Of a stretch of DNA of 22,593 nt, positions 13,241 through 21,299 are shown piece by piece. The stretch lies in NCBI GenBank assembly GCA_001775445.1, contig MEWV01000003.1, forward strand, positions 1 to 22,593, given 5' to 3'. This DNA is from Candidatus Adlerbacteria bacterium RIFCSPHIGHO2_02_FULL_54_18. Its GTDB lineage: Bacteria > Patescibacteriota > Minisyncoccia > Phycocordibacterales > SBAW01. Each line of letters opens with the position of its first letter. Position 1 is the stretch's first letter. Below the pieces are notes generated by a model that made no database searches, had not been told where the DNA came from, and saw nothing but the letters and a program-made list of their open reading frames with translations. The position numbers and the translations under genes are program-made.

Positions 13241-13246
13241 AGAAGA

Positions 13247-14140
13247 ATGTCGCCGGCCGCTTCTTATCTCCCCAGTGCGCACTTTTCGACTATTGCCGGC
13301 TCCATTATGCTCTCCGGTGCGTTGATACTCGGCGCGCACTACTACACGGCGCCGCGCTCCCTCTCCTCGCTCTCCGCGCCGCCCGATACCGCACTCTACA
13401 CAAGTGACGAGTGGCAAAAAACACTTGAACAGGTGCAGACCGAAGCCGCGATTTCTGCGCCGGCGGCACCGGACGCCGAGGTGGTAAGCCAGCTGCGCGA
13501 GGCCGCCAAGAGCGGCAACTTGACCGACAGCGTGGCACGCACGCTTTTTGTGAGCGTCTCGAGCGCCCAGCAGGAGGGGCTCGGCGGCGACTTCCCGACA
13601 CAAGACAAGCTCATTGCCGAGGCGGCGGCACAGCTGCAGCCCGGTGGTGGCCCCAAGTATGCGGCAACCGATCTGCGGCTCGGCACTCAAGACAAGGCCT
13701 CGCTGCACCTCTGGGGCAACGGGGTGATGGCGGCGTTGGGCGCCCACACGGCGGCCAGTGTCAACGACACCTATGTTGCGCTCGGCGAGGCCACCGACAA
13801 TAACGACAAGTCGAAACTCGCTCCTCTGCGCGCCATCGGTGCGGCCTACGCCGCCATCGGTGCGGACATTATGGCGCTTAAGGTGCCGCCGACGCTTTCG
13901 CCTCTGCAGCTAAAGATGTCAAACACTTTTGCGGCCATCGCGGCGACCTACCCGGACCTCGAAAAACTGGGGAGTGACCCGCTGCGTGCGCTCGCCGCGC
14001 TGCAAAACTTTAAACTGTACATGGAGGAGGAGTCGCGACTGTTTACAAACGTCGCTCAAGAACTTTCAAAGAACGGTATACTTTTTACTAAAGACGAGCC
14101 GGGCAGCGCCTGGAGCGTCTATGTGCCTAGCGCCCAATGA
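13247..14140 (+). CDS. Membrane-anchored protein opening the secretion-like operon
   Basis: A 297-residue protein with one N-terminal membrane helix (about 14-32) and an Ala-rich, mainly helical extracytoplasmic domain. No catalytic motif is recognised. It is the first gene of a tightly packed run: its stop overlaps the next ATG in ATGA (14137-14140). The same run later encodes VirB6-, PrgI- and VirB4-like proteins. A structural part in a cell-envelope secretion machine is inferred from this position alone. The start is fixed by the palindromic TATACT box ending six bases upstream, and there is no Shine-Dalgarno. Confidence 0.75.
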   Translation: MSPAASYLPSAHFSTIAGSIMLSGALILGAHYYTAPRSLSSLSAPPDTALYTSDEWQKTLEQVQTEAAISAPAAPDAEVVSQLREAAKSGNLTDSVARTLFVSVSSAQQEGLGGDFPTQDKLIAEAAAQLQPGGGPKYAATDLRLGTQDKASLHLWGNGVMAALGAHTAASVNDTYVALGEATDNNDKSKLAPLRAIGAAYAAIGADIMALKVPPTLSPLQLKMSNTFAAIAATYPDLEKLGSDPLRALAALQNFKLYMEEESRLFTNVAQELSKNGILFTKDEPGSAWSVYVPSAQ

Positions 14141-16677
14141 AAAAACGAATCATCTTCATCGTACTCGGAGCCGTCGCTGTCGCGATACTCTTGGCCCTCC
14201 TATGGATGTGGTTCTTCGGCGGGGGCTCCTCTCCGGGAAAGGTGGGGGAGTTCGGCGCCGGCACAGACACCACTCGCGGAGCATCAGACCCGGGAGGAGA
14301 CACCAATATACCGGGCAGCGTCGGGGAGGGTACCGGGACAGGCACTACCGCCGGACAGGGTCTCCCGCAAGGGGGGACACGTTTTACCCCCCTCTCCTCT
14401 ACCTCCAACTTCGGGCTCGGTTCCACGGGAGTACAGGTGGCCTCATTACAGAACTTTTTAATAGATCGCGGACTCCTTACTCTCCCGAGCGTTCCCTTGG
14501 GGACGTTTAATGTGGCTACACAGCAGGCGCTCGTGCGCTACCAAACAAGCGCGGGGCTTACCCCAACGGGCGCCGTCGACCCGGCCACCGCCACAGCTAT
14601 AAATGCATCCTATGCCGCCGCCTCGGGCGGCGGCGCGGCTACAGGCAATTCGTCCGCTATTATTTTCCCCACTTTTAGCATCGGTTCTACGGGAACGCAG
14701 GTGAGTGCACTGCAAAACTTTCTTATCGACCGTGGATTCTTGACACTCCCGGCAGGGATCTCTGTGGGGAGTTTCGGCGCGCTCACCGAGCAGGCGGTGA
14801 TGCGTTATCAAACCAGCATCGGGCTTGACCCAAACGGTATAGTGGGCACCACTACCGCCGCGGCTATCAATGCAACGCTCGCCGCAACCACGGGGACAAC
14901 AGGAAATGCCGGCACAACCGGGAGCACCGGCACTGTCGGAACGACCGACATAACCGGCGGTGGGGAGTATACTCCGGGGAGCATCGTGCTCGACCCCGGC
15001 CCACTTACCGGCAGTACGGACACGGGACTCTCTTTTTCGAGCGGCGCCTTGAGCGTGCCGGGTGCCGCATGGCTCGGCACCAACGCCACCCTAAGCACGT
15101 TTGTCCCCTCGGGCATCAATGACCTCAATCAAGGGTCCATTGGTGGACAGGTCTCCCTTTTTGGGACGCCGCCTGCGCCCAACACCGCCAACAACTCGCT
15201 CAACGCAGGGCTCTTTGCCGCGGCGGGAGTAGCGGGAGCGCTCAGTTGTACGCCGGGGCTCTTGGGGAGCATACTCGGATTTGCAGGTAATGCGGGGATA
15301 ATCGGCTCTGCGGGCAACGCCGCCATCGCGGTGCCTGTCAACGACCTCGGGACCCAGGGCACCCTCAACGCGCAGTTTTCGGTGAGCAACGCGCTTGCGA
15401 GCAACAACGCCTATGTCAACAACTTCCTCGACTGCCTTACCCGCGTGTGGGCCAAGGTTATCCTCCAACAAATCACCACGAGCGTTGTCAACTGGATAAA
15501 CTCCGGCTTCAACGGCCAGCCCTCTTTTGTTCAAAACTTCAATCAGTTTTTTAATAGGGTGGCAGACCAGGCCGCCGGCGAGTTTATCCGCGGGTCGGCG
15601 CTCTCCTTCCTCTGCTCACCCTTCCAGGCGCAGATACGGCTTGCCATCGCCAAGAGCTATGCCCAGCGCAACAACGCCGCATCATGCACCTTTACCTCCA
15701 TCGTGGGCAACCTGACACAGTTTACATCGGGCAACTTCTCCGCCGGCGGATGGAAGGGGCTCATCTCTCTTAATACTATGCCGACAAACAACCCCTACGG
15801 CGCCTTTATGTACGGCCAAATAGGTCTCGCGGGAGCCCAAGCAACTGCGGTCGGCAACAAGCGCATCGACCTCGTAAGCGGCCGCGGATTCCTCTCGTTT
15901 GAAAAGGAAGAGAACTGCCGCGTGGTAAACGGCGCGCGCGTCTGCGACAAAAAAATAGCAACGCCCGGCTCGGTTATTGCCGAGTCGCTCAATGCAACAA
16001 ACAAGTCCTCGCTCGACTCGCTCAACTTGGCCAAGCACTTCGACGAGATTATCAGCGCGCTCATCACCCAGCTGATGACAAAAATGCTGCAGGGCGGGCT
16101 CTCCGGCCTCAGCGGCACCAACAATAACTATGCGAGCAACTTTTTGACTCCCGACCAGCAGGCGGCGCAGACGCAAGGGCAGGCGCTCCTGCAAAATCTG
16201 CAAAATGTGGTGCAAGTGGCCCAGCAGTACGGCTCGGCAAAGCAGGGGAGCGCGCGCGACATACAAACGCTCCAACAACAGTATCTCTCGCTGCAAAATT
16301 GCTGGGAGATAGCGTCCTCCTCGCCCACCCTCACGGCTGCGCAACAGCTGCAGGCCGCACAAAACGGAGGCGCGGCGGGCGAGGCAATTGTGGGGCTTGA
16401 GACGGAGATTATGATTATAAACGCCGACATCACCCGCGCCAACGCGGCTATCGCTCTCTTGCAGGAGTTGCAGACAAGGACTCTGCGGGTCAACTCGACC
16501 GCTGACGTGGCGGCGGTCGGGCGCAGTGTAACCGACGCGCAGAACGCCGGGCTCCTTATACTCCCCGCCGACCTGACGCAGGCGCAACAGGACCGCGCGG
16601 CACTCCAGACGCACCTTGGCGCAGCGACTACACAAATACAAACGGGGCTCCAACAATGCTATGCTTTCGGCCAATAA
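14137..16677 (+). CDS. Envelope protein with two peptidoglycan-binding domains, secretion-linked
   Basis: An 846-residue protein. An N-terminal helix (about 4-27) is a membrane anchor or signal. A Gly/Thr-rich linker leads to two PG_binding_1-type repeats (about 94-157 and 183-247), each with GSTG-QV--LQNFLIDRG and a later RYQTS-GL--(T/N)G. A Gly/Thr-rich stretch (about 250-280) follows, then a long C-terminal region of about 560 residues with paired Cys (EENCRVVNGARVCDKK) and Gln-rich coiled-coil-like segments (about 660-725 and 760-840). The wall-binding repeats are recognisable; the C-terminal region is not assigned. Between an anchor protein and a VirB6-like channel it could fix the machine to peptidoglycan. 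The repeats differ at DNA level, so the duplication is not recent. Confidence 0.82.
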   Translation: MKKRIIFIVLGAVAVAILLALLWMWFFGGGSSPGKVGEFGAGTDTTRGASDPGGDTNIPGSVGEGTGTGTTAGQGLPQGGTRFTPLSSTSNFGLGSTGVQVASLQNFLIDRGLLTLPSVPLGTFNVATQQALVRYQTSAGLTPTGAVDPATATAINASYAAASGGGAATGNSSAIIFPTFSIGSTGTQVSALQNFLIDRGFLTLPAGISVGSFGALTEQAVMRYQTSIGLDPNGIVGTTTAAAINATLAATTGTTGNAGTTGSTGTVGTTDITGGGEYTPGSIVLDPGPLTGSTDTGLSFSSGALSVPGAAWLGTNATLSTFVPSGINDLNQGSIGGQVSLFGTPPAPNTANNSLNAGLFAAAGVAGALSCTPGLLGSILGFAGNAGIIGSAGNAAIAVPVNDLGTQGTLNAQFSVSNALASNNAYVNNFLDCLTRVWAKVILQQITTSVVNWINSGFNGQPSFVQNFNQFFNRVADQAAGEFIRGSALSFLCSPFQAQIRLAIAKSYAQRNNAASCTFTSIVGNLTQFTSGNFSAGGWKGLISLNTMPTNNPYGAFMYGQIGLAGAQATAVGNKRIDLVSGRGFLSFEKEENCRVVNGARVCDKKIATPGSVIAESLNATNKSSLDSLNLAKHFDEIISALITQLMTKMLQGGLSGLSGTNNNYASNFLTPDQQAAQTQGQALLQNLQNVVQVAQQYGSAKQGSARDIQTLQQQYLSLQNCWEIASSSPTLTAAQQLQAAQNGGAAGEAIVGLETEIMIINADITRANAAIALLQELQTRTLRVNSTADVAAVGRSVTDAQNAGLLILPADLTQAQQDRAALQTHLGAATTQIQTGLQQCYAFGQ

Positions 16678-19615
16678 AAAAATAATACTCGTAGTGCTGC
16701 TGCTTGCAGTGGCGGCATCTGTAGCACCAAGCAGCACACGGGCGCAAACCGACTACTTTGACGGCATACCTGCGGCTGAAACCGGACTAATTACCGCCCA
16801 ACAACAGCAAGCTATTCAAGCCAACAACTTAAACGTCACAAATAACGCGTCAGTACCCGGCTACGGCAATACCACTGACTGCGGCTTGAGCCCTAGCACG
16901 TGGGATCTTTGTATCGCCAATATTGTTTATGTCTTTACCGCCGGTATCGCGAGCCAGCTTGCATACCTTGGCGCATACTTCTTCAACATCACCGTCCAAC
17001 TTGCGCTCAATAGCTCCGCCTATGCGCTCGACTTTTTGACCAGCGGGTGGGAGATAGTGCGCGGCCTGGCCAATATGTTCTTTATCTTCATCCTCATCTA
17101 CACGGCTTTTCAGATTATGTTCCAAGCCGAGACAGCGGGGACAATGCGGCGCATCGCGCTCATTGTGGTTATGGCGCTCTTAATCAACTTTAGTTTCTTT
17201 ATCACCCGGGTGGTGATAGACACAGGCAACATTTTGGCAATCCAGTTTTATAACTCAATAAAGGTGGGGGATGCCACTGTCGGTAATGGGACAAAAGACC
17301 TTACGGTCGCGGTGATGAACGCTGTTAAAGTGCAGTCGCTCTACGGCACAAAGGCGTTTGACACTTGGTACAATGTTAATAAAACCGGTTTTATGACGGT
17401 GGTTATTACGCTGTCGTTCCTCTACATTGTGCTTGGGGCGATGTACGTACTACTCTTTGGCATGTTTCTTCTGGCGGGGGTCAAGTTTATGATGCGGATA
17501 GTCGGGCTGTGGTTCGTCATAATCTCCGCGCCGCTTGCGTTTGTCGCGCGGACGCTGACAAAAACCGAGCACTTCTACGACCAGTGGCAAAAATATCTTG
17601 TCAGCTTTTCCCTCTACCCGGCGATATTCCTCTTTATGTTCTACATACTGGTGAGCGTGATGAACGGGCTCGGCAGCTCGACCACTGGAGGATTTATCAA
17701 TGGCATATTTAATGAGCTTAATAGCGCAAACAACCAAGGGGTGGGGGTGGGGCTACTCAACTCGTTGGGCACTGTGGCGGTCAAACTCGGCTTTGTTGTG
17801 GCCTTGATGTATGTGGCGCTCAAGTCCTCCGACTGGGTGGTCAAAGAAGGAAGCGCGATGGCGAGCAAAGCGGTGAGCTGGGCAGGCAACGCCGCCGCCG
17901 GCACTGCCGGATTCGCCGGCAGGCGAACGTTCGGGTGGGGAAGCCACTCACTTGCAGAGAGTCGGTGGGGTAAAAAAGCTGCTGCCGGAGGCGGTTTTCT
18001 GAGCAGAACCTTGGTGCGCGGTGCAGGCGGTCTTGGCAGAAGCAGTTTTGATCTTCGTGGCTCTTCTCTTGTACGAAAAGGTCTTGGAAAAGTCGGTGGT
18101 ATTGAATTGGGTGAGCCAAAAAAACAAAGGAGCTACCAAGATCTCTTCGACCGCGGCATTAAGAGGAGAAAGGAAGAGGCCGACCGCTATAAGCCGTCTG
18201 AACGCAATTGGGATGATGCGTACGCGAAAGCAGTGGAAGGGCTCGAAGATAACGATAAGATACGACTGGACGCAGCTGCGGACAATTATTCTAGGACCAA
18301 AGAAGCTTTTGATGCGGGGAGCGCAAGCCGTGCGGACCTAAAAGGTGCGCGCGACGCACTTGACGATGAGTCAAAGGTTGTCGTTGATAATGCTAAGAAA
18401 TTTGCGGGTGACGACAATTCAAAAGCATTTGCCGATTACGTTGACAAGAAGCGGTTTGGAAACCTCTATGGATGGTCGGGTGGTAAGATACCGCAACTAT
18501 TATTCGGCTTTTCCAGCTACGAAGCGGATAGGGAAGCGGCCGCACAAATTAGAGGGGCAAAAAATCCTGCAGATCGCCTAAGAAATATGCTGAAAAAAGC
18601 TGGAGTAGGAACGGCGACTTACACACCTCCACCACCGCCTCCTCCACCACCTCCACCACCTCCGCCAGTACCGCCAACTACTCCGAGGACTCCCGGCGGA
18701 GGAGGGCGCGGACCAGGCACTGGTCCTCAACCGACTCCGCCTCCGCCACCTTCGCCTCCGCCACCACTTCAACAAACCCAAGGAACAAACAGTGGAGGCA
18801 ATCAACAGATGGGAGGCGGAGCAGGACCACATACTCCGCCGCCGGGCGCACGAGTCTATAACCCGGACGAACCGGAAAATGTTCAAAACGCCCGCTATGG
18901 TGCTGAATCACCGCCGAAACCGGAAGCGGCGGCGGTACACGGCAGTGCCGTCGCTGGAGGGCTCTCGAGTCAGGCGCTTGAGGCGATACGCGAGGCAGGG
19001 GCGCATAAAGCCGCTCCTAAAACAGACGCGCTCTTTGCCGGCAGTGGTGGTGGGACGCAGAAAGATACCAATGGCGCCGTCGTAGCAGCTGTCGAAAAAG
19101 TGGATGAGGACATTAAAAAGCAAGGGGAGCAGTTGAGAAAACTCGTCCAAAACGCACCTCATGAAGAGCCGGGAAAGCCCCGACATATAGTAGAAACGAC
19201 CGCAAACTTAAGCCCAGGACAGCTCGATATGCTGAAAGACCGTCCAACTAAACCCTCTTCTCCGCTTGCCGCCGCGCCGACATCCGCTTCTAGCGCAGCC
19301 ACGGCAGGGAGCGTCCGCCCAACATCCTCTGCTCCCCAGCAACCGGTACCTCCGATACAACCGGCAACAGGTCCTGCAGCAGCAGAGTCGCCGAGGGTTG
19401 CACAAAATGCAGAGCCGCGGCCGGCAGCGGCGCAACAACAAACGCCGCCCCCACCCATAGAACCCTCGCGGCAGCAGCCGGAAGCGAGGTCCGCTGGCCC
19501 CTCGCTCCCCACCTCCGACGACAAAACAAACGGGCCCGCCAAAGACATCACCCGCCCCGGTCTTGAGCGTTCCAACAATGACAACGAAAAGGGGAGTGAT
19601 AGAAAGGCCGCATAA
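16661..19615 (+). CDS. VirB6/TrbL-like channel protein with Pro-rich cytoplasmic tail
   Basis: From ATG 16661 the protein has 984 residues and overlaps the previous gene by 17 bases. Order: signal peptide (about 1-28), a short exported segment with C74 and C84, then about seven membrane helices (near 87-108, 134-154, 165-186, 244-272, 276-297, 315-335, 370-388). This matches the polytopic VirB6/TrbL core of type IV secretion systems, which forms part of the inner-membrane passage. The other half is a soluble tail: Gly/Ala/Arg-rich (about 400-460), charged helical (about 475-640), a run of 14 prolines (656-669) with more Pro-rich sequence, then Ala/Pro/Gln-rich to the end. The polyproline tract would depend on EF-P for translation. 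Around 18050-18600 codon use shifts toward GAT and AAT. Confidence 0.85.
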   Translation: MLSANKKIILVVLLLAVAASVAPSSTRAQTDYFDGIPAAETGLITAQQQQAIQANNLNVTNNASVPGYGNTTDCGLSPSTWDLCIANIVYVFTAGIASQLAYLGAYFFNITVQLALNSSAYALDFLTSGWEIVRGLANMFFIFILIYTAFQIMFQAETAGTMRRIALIVVMALLINFSFFITRVVIDTGNILAIQFYNSIKVGDATVGNGTKDLTVAVMNAVKVQSLYGTKAFDTWYNVNKTGFMTVVITLSFLYIVLGAMYVLLFGMFLLAGVKFMMRIVGLWFVIISAPLAFVARTLTKTEHFYDQWQKYLVSFSLYPAIFLFMFYILVSVMNGLGSSTTGGFINGIFNELNSANNQGVGVGLLNSLGTVAVKLGFVVALMYVALKSSDWVVKEGSAMASKAVSWAGNAAAGTAGFAGRRTFGWGSHSLAESRWGKKAAAGGGFLSRTLVRGAGGLGRSSFDLRGSSLVRKGLGKVGGIELGEPKKQRSYQDLFDRGIKRRKEEADRYKPSERNWDDAYAKAVEGLEDNDKIRLDAAADNYSRTKEAFDAGSASRADLKGARDALDDESKVVVDNAKKFAGDDNSKAFADYVDKKRFGNLYGWSGGKIPQLLFGFSSYEADREAAAQIRGAKNPADRLRNMLKKAGVGTATYTPPPPPPPPPPPPPPVPPTTPRTPGGGGRGPGTGPQPTPPPPPSPPPPLQQTQGTNSGGNQQMGGGAGPHTPPPGARVYNPDEPENVQNARYGAESPPKPEAAAVHGSAVAGGLSSQALEAIREAGAHKAAPKTDALFAGSGGGTQKDTNGAVVAAVEKVDEDIKKQGEQLRKLVQNAPHEEPGKPRHIVETTANLSPGQLDMLKDRPTKPSSPLAAAPTSASSAATAGSVRPTSSAPQQPVPPIQPATGPAAAESPRVAQNAEPRPAAAQQQTPPPPIEPSRQQPEARSAGPSLPTSDDKTNGPAKDITRPGLERSNNDNEKGSDRKAA
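18626..18667 (+). repeat. Polyproline-coding tract in the VirB6-like gene
   Basis: Fourteen consecutive proline codons made from CCT, CCA and CCG triplets, forming a CCN microsatellite-like run. More proline runs follow up to about 18770. Such tracts can change length by slippage. Confidence 0.85.
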
Positions 19616-19627
19616 TAAAAACACATT

Positions 19628-20104
19628 ATGGAAGAAGACCTTCAAAAACAAATAGAACGGCGGCTCGCAGAGCTCCCCAAGGACATACAAAATGCCATCG
19701 CCTCCTCCGACTTGGAAAAGAGGATAGCGGCAGTGGGTACAGCACATCATCTCCATATAGACCAGGGGGGGCACCTGCAGGACGAGACGCTGCTCGTGAT
19801 GCTCGGGTTTGCAGACCCAGGCGCCTTTCCTGCAGCACTGGAGCAGGCGCTCGGAATCTCCAAAGAGGTGGCCGAGCAGTTGGCCACCGAGGTGAGCGAC
19901 CAGGTTTTTGTCCCTATCCGCGAGTCGATGAAGGCGTTTATGGAGCGCCGTGCAGCACAGCAGGAGCCGCCCAAGGCCGCGGAACAAAAGTTTTCTGCCA
20001 CAACGCCCATGGTACACCCCGCCGACGCGGTACTGTCGGCCCCCACCGTCACCAAAGCGCCGTCGCTCTATAAAACCGACCCATACAGAGAGCCGTCGCA
20101 ATAA
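19628..20104 (+). CDS. Soluble protein of the secretion-like operon, unknown function
   Basis: A 158-residue protein without membrane helices. The N-terminal 115 residues are predicted helical (MEEDLQKQIERRLAELPKDI, then SSDLEKRIAAVGTAHHLHID and a segment ending VFVPIRESMKAFM), followed by a Pro/Ala-rich tail. It starts 12 bases after the VirB6-like gene and is followed 23 bases later by PrgI. It looks like an uncharacterised protein I associate with Parcubacteria next to this gene cluster. A cytoplasmic adaptor or chaperone role is possible but rests only on position. No Shine-Dalgarno is visible. Confidence 0.7.
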   Translation: MEEDLQKQIERRLAELPKDIQNAIASSDLEKRIAAVGTAHHLHIDQGGHLQDETLLVMLGFADPGAFPAALEQALGISKEVAEQLATEVSDQVFVPIRESMKAFMERRAAQQEPPKAAEQKFSATTPMVHPADAVLSAPTVTKAPSLYKTDPYREPSQ

Positions 20105-20113
20105 AAAGCGCGA

Positions 20114-20119
20114 TATACT
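20114..20119 (+). promoter_or_regulatory. -10 box (TATACT) before the PrgI gene
   Basis: TATACT lies in the short gap before PrgI and ends eight bases before its ATG at 20128. It could give an internal, nearly leaderless transcript for prgI and the VirB4-type genes. Confidence 0.4.
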
Positions 20120-20127
20120 TATGAGCA

Positions 20128-20577
20128 ATGGCACAATACCAGGTTCCTCAATTTATAGAGATAGAGGATAAAATCTTCGGGCCGCTGACGCTCAAGCAGT
20201 TCATCTATCTGGCCGGAGGGGGAGGGCTGCTGCTTATCTTTTTTACGCTACTGCCAAAGTGGATGGCGTTTCTTTTGGCGCTTCCGGTGATGGGTTTTGC
20301 GTTTGCGCTCGCGTTCTATGAGGTCAACGGTCGGCCGTTTATCATCGCCGTTGAGCATGCAGTGATGTATTTTATAGGCCACAAGCTCTACCTGTGGAAA
20401 CAGCGGCAGCCCGAGCAAAAAGCAACCGACGCGAGCGCACAAACGCAGAAGCCCCCTTTGTCGGCGGTTCCAAAACTCTCGCAAAGCAAGCTCAAAGACC
20501 TTTCCTGGTCGCTCAATATCAAAGACCGCACCCAAATGGGCGTCACCGACACCACACGCGACGACTTTGCAATTTAG
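20128..20577 (+). CDS. PrgI-family membrane protein
   Basis: A 149-residue protein. It opens YQVPQFIEIEDKIFGPLT, the typical PrgI-family start, followed by two membrane helices (about 25-42 and 46-64) and the conserved NGRPF after them (67-71). The remaining part is a cytoplasmic Gln/Lys-rich tail. PrgI proteins are small inner-membrane components of Gram-positive-type conjugation systems, roughly in the place of VirB3 next to the VirB4 ATPase. The two following genes encode VirB4-type proteins, which strongly supports this. The stop codon lies 22 bases before the next ATG. Confidence 0.88.
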   Translation: MAQYQVPQFIEIEDKIFGPLTLKQFIYLAGGGGLLLIFFTLLPKWMAFLLALPVMGFAFALAFYEVNGRPFIIAVEHAVMYFIGHKLYLWKQRQPEQKATDASAQTQKPPLSAVPKLSQSKLKDLSWSLNIKDRTQMGVTDTTRDDFAI

Positions 20578-20599
20578 GATTGAGATTCCTCTCGCACTT

Positions 20600-21274
20600 A
20601 TGCCCACCAACACAAAAGTAAAATCACAATCAACGCAGGACTTTGTACCTATCAAAGAGGTGCGCGACGGCACCATCCTGCTTAAAGACGGATCACTGCG
20701 CTCGCTTTTGATGGCCTCCTCTATAAACCTTGCGCTCAAGTCCCAAGACGAGCAGCAGGCGATTATTGCGCAGTTTCAAAACTTTCTCAATTCGCTGGAG
20801 TTTACGGTGCAATTTTTTATCGAGTCCCGCGAGCTCGACATCCGCCCCTACATCGCGCTCCTCGAGGAACGGCTCACCAAAGAGCTCGATGACCTGCTCA
20901 AAATACAGATACGCGAGTATATCGTGTTTATCCGCGACTTTACCGAGCGGGCGCACATTATGACCAAAAACTTCTTCATCGTGGTGCCCTATGACCCTGC
21001 GCTTATCAACCGTAGCAAGGGGGTAATGGGTGCACTCAGCTCTCTCCTGCCGAGCAGAGCCGGCGGCGGCACAAGCGGCCCCTTAACCGATGAGCAGTTC
21101 GAGCAGTATCGCACCCAGCTCGAGCAGCGCATCGCGGTCATCGAGCAGGGTCTGGTGCGCACGGGGGTGCGCACGGTTAAGCTTGGCACCGAGGAGGTAA
21201 TAGAACTCTTCTACAAGCTCTTTAACCCCGGCGAGCTCGAAAAGCCGCTCCAGGTGACACAGATAGCACAATAA
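20600..21274 (+). CDS. TraC/VirB4 N-terminal-domain-like protein
   Basis: A 224-residue protein from the ATG at 20600. A TTG at 20567 in the same frame overlaps prgI and is less likely. The sequence (DFVPIKEVRDGTILLKDGSL, then an alternating helix/strand region including FIESRELDIRPY and TKNFFIVVPYDP) resembles the N-terminal domain of VirB4/TraC proteins, which holds the membrane-proximal contacts with VirB3/PrgI. It has no Walker motifs. The ATPase is the next gene, 25 bases downstream. The two together therefore look like a VirB4 whose N-terminal region is a separate polypeptide, or a duplicated N-terminal domain. No Shine-Dalgarno is seen. Confidence 0.75.
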   Translation: MPTNTKVKSQSTQDFVPIKEVRDGTILLKDGSLRSLLMASSINLALKSQDEQQAIIAQFQNFLNSLEFTVQFFIESRELDIRPYIALLEERLTKELDDLLKIQIREYIVFIRDFTERAHIMTKNFFIVVPYDPALINRSKGVMGALSSLLPSRAGGGTSGPLTDEQFEQYRTQLEQRIAVIEQGLVRTGVRTVKLGTEEVIELFYKLFNPGELEKPLQVTQIAQ

Positions 21275-21299
21275 GCTCAGTACGATTCAAAAAACAATT

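Noticed and set aside
15682..16737. A 351-codon minus-strand frame opposite the 846-residue gene
   Set aside because: It lies under a continuous plus-strand gene joined to its neighbours by short overlaps. The product is Arg/Leu-rich without domains.
17899..17923. Inverted repeat CTGCCGG/CCGGCAG in the VirB6-like gene
   Set aside because: Seven-base GC-rich arms in a Gly/Ala-coding stretch are expected by chance, and the residues do not look inserted.
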